DNA of 32,869 nt, from the NCBI GenBank assembly GCA_030831165.1, contig JAURLP010000035.1:1-32869 (forward strand). Reading direction: 5' to 3'. The notes under the pieces were generated by a model, which saw only the letters and a program-made list of their open reading frames with translations, ran no database searches and had not been told where the DNA came from. Numbering within the stretch: position 1 is the stretch's first letter; each line of letters starts with the position of its first letter. Source of the stretch: Gammaproteobacteria bacterium. Its GTDB lineage: Bacteria > Pseudomonadota > Gammaproteobacteria > Pseudomonadales > Pseudohongiellaceae. A program made the position numbers and the translations under genes. This document shows positions 23,877 to 30,455 of this stretch, one piece after another.

Positions 23877-24500
23877 ATGAAAAAAGTTATAAATATTACG
23901 ATGTTAATCGTTCTTGGTATTTTTCATGTAGTACCCGTCTATGCAGGAGATAACGTCTTGAGAGTTCATACTTTTGAGCTTGATGACGTTGATGAAATTG
24001 AAATTAATAGTACGGTAGGGTCCATTGATCTTCGACTGGTAGAAGGTAAGGAGATGAGAGTGGAAGTTGATATTGAAGCAGAAGACAGGTTTTTTAGACG
24101 CAATATTGATGTGGATGACATTGATGTGGAAGTCAGAAGGCGAGGAGACAAATTAATTCTCACGATTGATGAAGATTACATCAAGGCCGATTGGTATATA
24201 GAACTGCCAGTTGTGAATTATATTGATATTGATATGGGCGTTGGAGAAATAGATGTTGAGATAGGGGCTAGTAATCTTGATATTAATTTAGGTGTTGGGG
24301 AAATTGATATCGTTGCACCCTTGGCTAGCACAGGTGAAATTGAAATTTCCGCGGGGGTTGGTGATACAAGCATATTAGGGACATCACAAGTCAATAATTC
24401 ACGCGTGATAGTTGCGTCTGAAAGTGAAGGCAGAGGTGAGGGTGAATTATCGATAGAAGCAGAAGTAGGTGTTGGTGATATTACAGTTGAATTACTTTAA
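23877..24500 (+). CDS. Secreted beta-repeat protein (DUF4097-like)
   Basis: The 207-residue product has a signal peptide at about 1-24 (ending PVYAGD), then a repetitive acidic beta-strand sequence. Short units built on GVGE/D-ID recur: MGVGEIDVEIGASN, LGVGEIDIVAPLA, AGVGDTSILG and VGVGDITVELL at the C-terminus. The N-terminal segment (VDEIEINSTVGSIDLRLVEG) has the same alternation. This is the right-handed beta-helix pattern of DUF4097-type/adhesin-like proteins, not an enzyme signature. ATG 23877 is preceded by AAAAAGG about nine bases upstream. A sigma-54-type promoter stands upstream, so it is probably under activator control. It is followed by a broken cytochrome c peroxidase gene. Confidence 0.75.
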   Translation: MKKVINITMLIVLGIFHVVPVYAGDNVLRVHTFELDDVDEIEINSTVGSIDLRLVEGKEMRVEVDIEAEDRFFRRNIDVDDIDVEVRRRGDKLILTIDEDYIKADWYIELPVVNYIDIDMGVGEIDVEIGASNLDINLGVGEIDIVAPLASTGEIEISAGVGDTSILGTSQVNNSRVIVASESEGRGEGELSIEAEVGVGDITVELL

Positions 24501-24573
24501 TAATCGGACAATTAAGCTTTGATTCAGATTGGACTGTTTTGATTCAGTTTCAATTCAGTCGTTAAAGGTTAAT

Positions 24574-24618
24574 GTGCTCCCCATATTTATCTTGAGATTT
24601 ACAAGATGTGGGGAGCAC
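24574..24618 (+). promoter_or_regulatory. Hairpin covering the cytochrome peroxidase RBS
   Basis: GTGCTCCCCA (24574-24583) pairs perfectly with TGGGGAGCAC (24609-24618). Inside it ATCTTG (24589-24594) pairs with CAAGAT (24602-24607). The downstream arm contains the GGGGAG ribosome-binding site of the ATG at 24620, so the folded leader should block initiation. There is no T-run, so it is not an intrinsic terminator. Confidence 0.7.
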
Positions 24619-24619
24619 C

Positions 24620-25777
24620 ATGAGATCAAATTTTTCATCAGTACTATTATTCATTTCCATTCTGGCTGGTGGTTGTGGAGGCGGCGGCGGAACGAGCAAC
24701 GCAGTAACTGAAATAACGAATACACCTACGCTTAACGAAGCCGCAGTCACTGCAACATTTGATTTAACCACAGTTAGCGAAGTTGATCTTAGTGTGCAGG
24801 ATTTTGCTGCTTATGTGGCTCAGGCTCCCAAAGGGTGGCAGGATATTGTCGGTCCAATAAATAATGCACGTGCCACATTGGGGCGCATATTATTTTATGA
24901 TCCAAGATTATCCAGTAATAATGAGGTTTCCTGTGCTACATGCCATTCTCAACAAGCCGCTTTCGGTGACGCCAGAAATAACAATGCTACCAGTCAGGGG
25001 GTTAATGGACGCACGGCTAAAAAATCTCCGCAGTTGACTAATGTCGCTTTGCATCTCGGTGGCAGAATGTTTTGGAATCAGCTCGCTGAACACTTGATTG
25101 ATCAGGCCGATAATCCAATTCAGGATACTAATGAAATAAATGAAACATTTCCTGCTTTGTTAGTTGAATTGGCTGAGGTTAATTATTATGAGCAGCTCTT
25201 TATTAACGCCTTTGAAAATACACCGGGTAGTAATATTACTCAGCTACGCATACAAGAAGCGATTGCTGAATTTGAAAAAACCTTACTCAGTTTTAATTCA
25301 CCTTTTGATAATAATAATTTAAACCAGCAGGCTCAGAATGGTTTAAATCAATAGAACGGCAACAATAATCAGTGAAGTAACTGTCATGGGCGGGCAGAAG
25401 CAGTTGCTTCATTCAATATGGTACCTGATGCTGGTATCGCTGCCGGCGGAGGTATTGGTATATTTTCGCAACGTATCGATATAGGTTTGGATCAGGATAA
25501 TATCGATACTACCTCATTTAAAACCACATCTTTGCGGAATGTTGAGGTAACAGCCCCCTTTACACATGTAGGGCAACTCGCAACATTAAATGATGTCATG
25601 GACTTTTATGCCGATGCACCAGGAACAGGACCGATAAATAGAGCAACAACTGATCCACGGGTTCAGAATATTGGTTTGAATAATCAGGACAGGCAGGCGC
25701 TCATTGCTTTTCTGGAATCACTCACGGATCAGAGTTTTTTAAGCAACCCTTTATTTTCAGATCCATTTAATAACTAG
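24620..25777 (+). pseudogene. Di-heme cytochrome c peroxidase, two in-frame stops
   Basis: One reading frame spans 24620-25777 and is homologous along its length to bacterial di-heme cytochrome c peroxidases (MauG/CcpA class), but it is interrupted by TAG at 25352-25354 and TGA at 25373-25375. The N-terminal part is a lipoprotein-like signal (LAGGCGGGGG), then ILFYDPRLSSN, heme motif 1 CATCHSQ, KKSPQLTNVALH and MFWNQLAEHLIDQ. After the stops come SNCHGRAEAV, TTSLRNVEVTAPFTHVGQL ATLNDVMDFY and an ordinary C-terminus. The TGA sits where the first Cys of the second CxxCH motif should be (stop-S-N-C-H). Frame and conserved residues on both sides are intact, so the disruption is recent or is a base-call error. 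The RBS is inside a long hairpin. Confidence 0.82.
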
Positions 25778-26250
25778 TTGTAAATCGTAATAAAACCAGA
25801 CAGGTTTATATCTTCTGAAGTCATAACACTGATATTTTTTTATTTAGGCTAGAGTTTGCCAAGAGCTCCAAAAACAAGTGTAAATGTATGCCTTCGGCCA
25901 GAAGCGGACGTTGAGTTACAGTATCAAAACAGTCTAAGAAAATGTATTTTTTAATACGGAATAAAAAAAGCTTAATTTTAAATAGGCAAACGCCCAAAAG
26001 TTATTAGCACTATTAGCCTTTTTATCCCCATTGGGGCTATAACACAATTGCCTTCATCCATTGCACTAACTGCTAGACTGCTGCTATCTTCAATTAAACT
26101 AAAAAATAGTCCAATTCGTTTTACAGGCTCTGTGTAACTTGTTTGATTTTAGTCAGCCGCTTAAAGCTTGTATCACTTTAGTTTTATGACTCATTTGGGA
26201 ACAATAAGTTTTGATATTATTCGAAGATAATTATAAGAAGGGGAAAAATA
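25778..26250. other. Gene-free region with palindromic repeat copy A
   Basis: This 473-base stretch holds no credible gene. It contains repeat copy A (25883-25912), a short palindrome CCCCATTGGGG (26026-26036) with no T-run, and a good ribosome-binding site (AAGGGG) just before the ATG at 26251. I could not assign a promoter. Confidence 0.6.
25883..25912 (+). repeat. Palindromic repeat copy A
   Basis: This is an imperfect inverted repeat (AATGTATGC and GCGGACGTT arms, with TTC/GAA next to the loop). It matches copy B, read in the same direction relative to its downstream gene, at 25 of 30 positions. It lies 338 bases before the start of the GHMP-family gene. Confidence 0.7.
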
Positions 26251-27480
26251 ATGAAAACAGATGATAAGTCACAAAACAATGAAATAGCACCAAAGCAATC
26301 AATTAATATTGAGATTATTGGAGGACCTTTTGACAAAATCACCACTGTTCTTGAAGAGTTTGAACCAGGCCAGAATGAATTTATCCGTCCGCTGGAAAGT
26401 TTTGGCGTAGAACCGCGTAGTGTAGGTGAGGTGGAAAGTAGAGAAGTAGAAGTTACAGTACCTTCACGCTTGCACCCTACTGTTCTTGATATGAATCGCT
26501 TTAATCTCAACAAGCCTGGTGGTGGTGGACTCGGTTTTGCCATCGAAGTGTATATGCATGCAAAAGTACGTTCTACAAAAAATCCGGATATTGTTGTTAA
26601 GGGTGAACGTACTTTATTAATGCAACACTATGGCCTGCTTTTCAAGCAGTTACTGAATTATCCCGGAGGTTTCGAGATTGAGTTGCATGACCACGAACGT
26701 CGCCATATTGGTATGGGATCTTCGATCGGCTCAATGGTAGCTATGGCTATTGGTATCAATGAAGTCCTAGGTAGGCCTTTTACCGGACGAGAATTACGCC
26801 GGATTATTGGTTATAACTACTGTGAAGAAAGCCCCATTGGTGATAAATATTTGCTGCCAGGATTTGAAACAGGTATGGGAGCCATGGCCAGTATTAATGG
26901 CGGCTGGATTTTAGGTACAGATGATTTGGAGATGGCCTATCGCATACCGCTTGAGGATACCAAATGTATCGCTTTTATCCCGGATGTGCCAACTCTGGAA
27001 GACGAGTTTACCGGTAAGGATACTGCTGCGGCATCGGAAGCAGAATTGCTATTGCGCCGCGGTCGTTACCTAGATTCCTTGCAGTCCGGTGTTAAATCGC
27101 AAATTCTGCTCTGTGACATGTTGCCAGCAATGATAAAAGGTGATCTAAAAACTATTGGTGATTCAATGTTTGACCTTTGTTACCTAGGTTCCAAACGTGC
27201 TGAATGTGAGACCCATGGATCCTTTGGTGCGCCTGTTTACGGATACCTCAGTGCCTTACGTGAAATCGGTGTTGAGATCACCGGCATGAGCTCAGTAGGA
27301 CCGACTCTATTTGCTTTAACTCGTGACGATGAGACCTATAGTCGAGTGATCAAATATCTGAAGTCAAAAGGGATTGCAGACAGTCGCATCATTGAAACCT
27401 CTGTAGATAACGTAGGTGCTCGAATTAAGGAGAACGGTGTAGAAAGGCCTTTTCAAACAGAGGGATGGTTGCAAGGTTAG
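26251..27480 (+). CDS. GHMP-superfamily protein, beta-RFAP-synthase-like
   Basis: The 409-residue protein belongs to the GHMP kinase superfamily and looks most like beta-ribofuranosylaminobenzene 5'-phosphate synthase, the enzyme joining 4-aminobenzoate and PRPP in methanopterin biosynthesis. Support: RLHPTVLDMN (73-82), PGGGGLGF (89-96), the glycine loop IGMGSSIGSMVAMA (153-166), IIGYNYCEESPIGDKY, FETGMGAMASINGGW, IAFIPDVPTLEDEF and SSVGPTLFAL. It is about 70 residues longer at the N-terminus than typical synthases, and that segment (residues about 15-70) has no match I recognise. No other methanopterin genes are visible, so the product may differ. AGAAGGGG lies seven bases before ATG 26251. 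It converges on the TrpF-like gene 41 bases downstream. Confidence 0.7.
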   Translation: MKTDDKSQNNEIAPKQSINIEIIGGPFDKITTVLEEFEPGQNEFIRPLESFGVEPRSVGEVESREVEVTVPSRLHPTVLDMNRFNLNKPGGGGLGFAIEVYMHAKVRSTKNPDIVVKGERTLLMQHYGLLFKQLLNYPGGFEIELHDHERRHIGMGSSIGSMVAMAIGINEVLGRPFTGRELRRIIGYNYCEESPIGDKYLLPGFETGMGAMASINGGWILGTDDLEMAYRIPLEDTKCIAFIPDVPTLEDEFTGKDTAAASEAELLLRRGRYLDSLQSGVKSQILLCDMLPAMIKGDLKTIGDSMFDLCYLGSKRAECETHGSFGAPVYGYLSALREIGVEITGMSSVGPTLFALTRDDETYSRVIKYLKSKGIADSRIIETSVDNVGARIKENGVERPFQTEGWLQG

Positions 27481-27521
27481 TATATCTGAAAGGCTGTCAA
27501 ACACCTCATTTCGATAGTCTC

Positions 27522-28199
27522 TTAGAGCCCGAGACGAGCTGCTGCTTTTCTGGCATTGCTGACAAAGGCGCGAACCTTGGTTAAATCTTTGTTCATACGG
27601 TCTCCCGGGTGATTGGTATGAGTATAGGAATCGACACCCCATGGCCTTACAGCTTCAATGGCTTCCGCGACATTATCTGCTGACAGCCCTCCAGCAAGGA
27701 TAACGGGTATCGAAACCGCTTCCACAATTTGCCTACTGATAGACCAATCATGGGTCATGCCGGTTACTCCTGTAATAGTGCTCTCGCTATCGGCTACTGA
27801 ATCAAGTAACAGGTAATCAGCAAAAGCGGAGCGTTCAATTGCAACGTCAACGGCGCTCGGGCCATTCACTGGAATAGCCGCCATGATCTTAATCTTTTGT
27901 AGACGTTCACGCACCTGCGCCAAGTCGTCGGTAGTTAGATTTCTGGCCGCTAGGTGGACTGCATGTGGCTGAACTTCAGTAGCCATTTCACAAATCGTGT
28001 CAAGGTCCGTAGATAATGACAAGGCGATACCTAGAGCAGGCCCATCGATGGCAGCAAAGATATCGCGCGCCTGCTTAATACTAATTTCCTCTGGGACCGG
28101 TATACCGCCTTTTACCACTAGCCCAATTAAATCTGCCCCAGCGTCAACCGTTTCAACAGCATTTTTAACCGTGGTCAAACTGTAAAATTGTATTTTCAT
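27522..28199 (-). CDS. TrpF paralogue lacking the catalytic cysteine
   Basis: The 225-residue (beta/alpha)8 protein resembles phosphoribosylanthranilate isomerase. Matches are AVETVDAGADLIGLVV, the catalytic-acid strand YLLLD with Asp133, the GMTHDWSI segment, and VILAGGLSADNVAEAIEAVRPWGVD, the phosphate-binding region. In true TrpF the first strand is K-I-C-G-I-T with a catalytic Cys; here it reads MKIQFYSLTT and that position is Tyr6, with no cysteine nearby. After GVD the usual SSGVE is replaced by SYTHTN. So this is probably not the tryptophan enzyme but a paralogue acting on another aminoribosyl or ribofuranosyl phosphate. It faces the GHMP gene. AAGGATT lies about seven bases before its ATG. 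Confidence 0.72.
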   Translation of the reverse strand: MKIQFYSLTTVKNAVETVDAGADLIGLVVKGGIPVPEEISIKQARDIFAAIDGPALGIALSLSTDLDTICEMATEVQPHAVHLAARNLTTDDLAQVRERLQKIKIMAAIPVNGPSAVDVAIERSAFADYLLLDSVADSESTITGVTGMTHDWSISRQIVEAVSIPVILAGGLSADNVAEAIEAVRPWGVDSYTHTNHPGDRMNKDLTKVRAFVSNARKAAARLGL

Positions 28200-28340
28200 T
28201 AAATAAATCCTTTTTTTATTTTATCCAGAAGCTTAATATTTTTTATAAGGAGATTGTAGCTAAGTATTGGGCAAAAAGCCCTTATCTCTGGATTTGATTT
28301 GAAGTTGTCGTTCGATATGGCTAGGAAACCTAAAAGAGTT

Positions 28341-28370
28341 AACGTCCGCTTTGGGTCGAAAGCAGACATT
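28341..28370 (-). repeat. Palindromic repeat copy B
   Basis: AACGTCCGCTTT and AAAGCAGACATT arms flank a GGGTCG loop, with 10 of 12 base pairs formed. Read on the minus strand it is the same sequence as copy A (25 of 30 positions). It lies 141 bases before the TrpF-like gene's start. Confidence 0.75.
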
Positions 28371-28450
28371 CAGTATATACTCTTTTCGGTCAAAGCCTGA
28401 TATTGAGATTTTTTAAAAGATATTGTTTGGCATTATCTTATATCTATCAA

Positions 28451-28909
28451 CTATTGTTCCAATTCTGTGTAAAACCCGGAAACATTGAGTGTGACTACAA
28501 TATCTTCATCGCTTCGATTATTCAGGTACCAGCCATGTATACCACTAAATGGAGCTTTTAGTGTGCCGCTCTCTTTCCCTTCGTTATGAATTTTGTAATA
28601 CATCAATAACCCTGGTTCATCACCAATGCGATCTGTATGCCCATGAAATTCAACTTCCAGTAATTGCGGGTTAGCCATAGCTACAGACCATTCATAAGCA
28701 ACGGTATCCCCTTCAAGAATACCTAATTTATACTCAAGGGCTTCATAAGCATAAACTGGTATTTCATAGCTACCAGTTTTATACGTGACCGTACTTTCGT
28801 GGAAAGTGTTTTCACTAAGTGGGATATCAATCCAGCCATTCACTGGTTCAGGTAACTGAGCGCAAGAGACAAGAAGAGAAATTGGTATTAGTAAAAGTAA
28901 ATATTTCAT
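28451..28909 (-). CDS. Small lipoprotein of the TonB/PepSY operon
   Basis: The 152-residue protein begins with a lipoprotein signal (MKYLLLLIPISLLVSCAQ, lipobox LVSC, Cys16). The mature part has alternating beta-strand sequence with AYEWSVA, VEFHGHTDRI and IHGWYLNNRSDEDIVVTL, then SGFYTEL at the end. The HGWYxxN and GFY elements resemble the GOLD/EMP24-like small beta domains of uncharacterised bacterial membrane-anchored proteins. His-Gly-His at about 95-97 could be a metal ligand, but that is inference. It is the last gene of the operon, 17 bases after the PepSY membrane protein, so it is probably involved in the same uptake or reduction step. Confidence 0.75.
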   Translation of the reverse strand: MKYLLLLIPISLLVSCAQLPEPVNGWIDIPLSENTFHESTVTYKTGSYEIPVYAYEALEYKLGILEGDTVAYEWSVAMANPQLLEVEFHGHTDRIGDEPGLLMYYKIHNEGKESGTLKAPFSGIHGWYLNNRSDEDIVVTLNVSGFYTELEQ

Positions 28910-28926
28910 AAATTAATCCTTTGAAG

Positions 28927-30363
28927 TTAAAAACTACGATAAACACGCTTTATCCCAAGGAGAAAGCCAGTAAAAACGCCTAAAGTCACACCTGAGAGTA
29001 AAAACCACATAAAAAAATCACGCAGCGGTCTGCTTCTAAATAGCTCAGTAAAGTCCAGTCTATGCAGCCCCAGATGAAACCAGCGAAAGCCTTTGTTAGC
29101 GGCATCATATTTTGCTGAAATAGAACCATCTAATGAGCTTAAATAATAAATTGTTTTTTCATTATTATTTGCTATTACTTTGTATACAGGAAAGCTGACT
29201 TGATTATGGTATGAAAAATAATAGTTATCTTCTTCATAGAGCATAGAGGCTTCTTTTATACCGTCTTCAGCAAGTATCGCAGTTGCAAGGTTATACAATT
29301 CATTTTCCGTTAGAGTAGATGGTCTTAAATTATCTGCTCTGTATCTATTCATTTCTTGATCGGTATTTATGCTGGTGATAAATAATGAACCTTGCAAGTT
29401 CATACCGCTTAACATGACAGGACTATTCTCTAATGGAAGTTCATTAATTAATTCTAGCGTCAAATTGATTTGATCCAAGTTAAAAGTGCCGCCCTGGATA
29501 GCTAGTCTTTCCTGAGTAGCACCTGATGGTTCAAATAAGCCCCAGGGCTGCATGGAAAATAATCCACTCAGCATCCAAGTGAACGTTAAAAGGCCAAACA
29601 CTAGACCAACATAGTGATGCCAAAGAGCCATACCTCTATAAGGAGAGTGTTTGCCATTTTTCCTGACTTTATACTGTTTCACGCCAATATAAATCCCCGT
29701 TACAGTGAGAAAGGTTCCAAGAACTGAGAGCCAGATGACAGTTTGGTTCCAGAGCTGGGCTTTCTCTCTTAATACTGTGGGGTATAACCAGTGAATTACG
29801 GGACCAAGGTACCCCCAAATTCGTTGTTCACGTGTAGTGATCTGAACTATTTCACCAGTGAGACTTGATATGTACCATTGCGTTCCAGCTTCGTCATTAG
29901 CCTGAAACTTGTAGAGTGGGCGATGCGGATTGTAGGATGGATATACTGTCCACTGATCGTTACTAATGCTTGCTTTAAGTGTTGGTGCAGGATATTGATG
30001 TCGGTTTGCAAACTCATTTGCTATAAGCTGTGCCTGACTTTCTGAAATACCAAAAATCTGCTCTCCACTTTTAAGATTTACGCCGCTAATTTGTCCATAT
30101 TCTGAGACTAAGAATAAGACAGGTTCTTGGTTCAACATGTGAATTTGAAACTGGCTATATCCAATGCTTGCAAGATCGCTTTGGTCTAATTGAGAACAAC
30201 AGTTCGTAAAATCCAAAGTCGCTAAAGTTTCGAGTTGCTGCTCAGCACTTAATTCTGGGTAAGGCTTATACATCATCACAAAGCCAGACAGGCACCACAG
30301 TAATAGTATGAGACTAATACCGATACCTAAATAACGATGCGTAAGAACCAAGAATCTATTCAT
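28927..30363 (-). CDS. Large PepSY-domain membrane protein
   Basis: The 478-residue protein has the layout of a PepSY-TM ferric reductase: TM1 at about 12-32 (GIGISLILLLWCLSGFVMMY), a periplasmic PepSY region (about 100-185, YSQFQIHML and TLKASISND), a TM pair (about 205-225 and 245-275, with GMALWHHYVGLVFGLLTF), a second PepSY-like region (about 320-420), and a final TM (about 450-470, FFMWFLLSGVTLGVFTGFLLG). WFHLGLHRLDFTEL and HWLYPTVLREKA supply membrane-proximal histidines. It sits 92 bases after the TonB receptor gene, as expected if it reduces iron brought in by the receptor. The lipoprotein gene follows 17 bases on. Confidence 0.85.
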   Translation of the reverse strand: MNRFLVLTHRYLGIGISLILLLWCLSGFVMMYKPYPELSAEQQLETLATLDFTNCCSQLDQSDLASIGYSQFQIHMLNQEPVLFLVSEYGQISGVNLKSGEQIFGISESQAQLIANEFANRHQYPAPTLKASISNDQWTVYPSYNPHRPLYKFQANDEAGTQWYISSLTGEIVQITTREQRIWGYLGPVIHWLYPTVLREKAQLWNQTVIWLSVLGTFLTVTGIYIGVKQYKVRKNGKHSPYRGMALWHHYVGLVFGLLTFTWMLSGLFSMQPWGLFEPSGATQERLAIQGGTFNLDQINLTLELINELPLENSPVMLSGMNLQGSLFITSINTDQEMNRYRADNLRPSTLTENELYNLATAILAEDGIKEASMLYEEDNYYFSYHNQVSFPVYKVIANNNEKTIYYLSSLDGSISAKYDAANKGFRWFHLGLHRLDFTELFRSRPLRDFFMWFLLSGVTLGVFTGFLLGIKRVYRSF

Positions 30364-30455
30364 ATTGAAACTATATAGCGAGATGAGCCAGCTTTACACT
30401 ATAAAATGAAAGGCTTGCTTCCAGGCTTAATTATGATTGACATCCTTAGATGTGA

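Noticed and set aside
25373..25375. TGA read as selenocysteine in a CxxCH heme motif
   Set aside because: A second in-frame stop (TAG) lies 21 bases upstream, no SECIS-like structure is visible, and selenocysteine at a heme-ligating cysteine position is not known; a pseudogene or error is simpler.
26026..26036. CCCCATTGGGG palindrome as a terminator
   Set aside because: No T-run follows on either strand and the stem is only 4-5 bp.
25883..28370. The two inverted repeat copies as ends of a mobile element
   Set aside because: They flank two host-type genes with no transposase, there is no visible target-site duplication, and a third copy exists outside; a dispersed repeat or operator explains them better.
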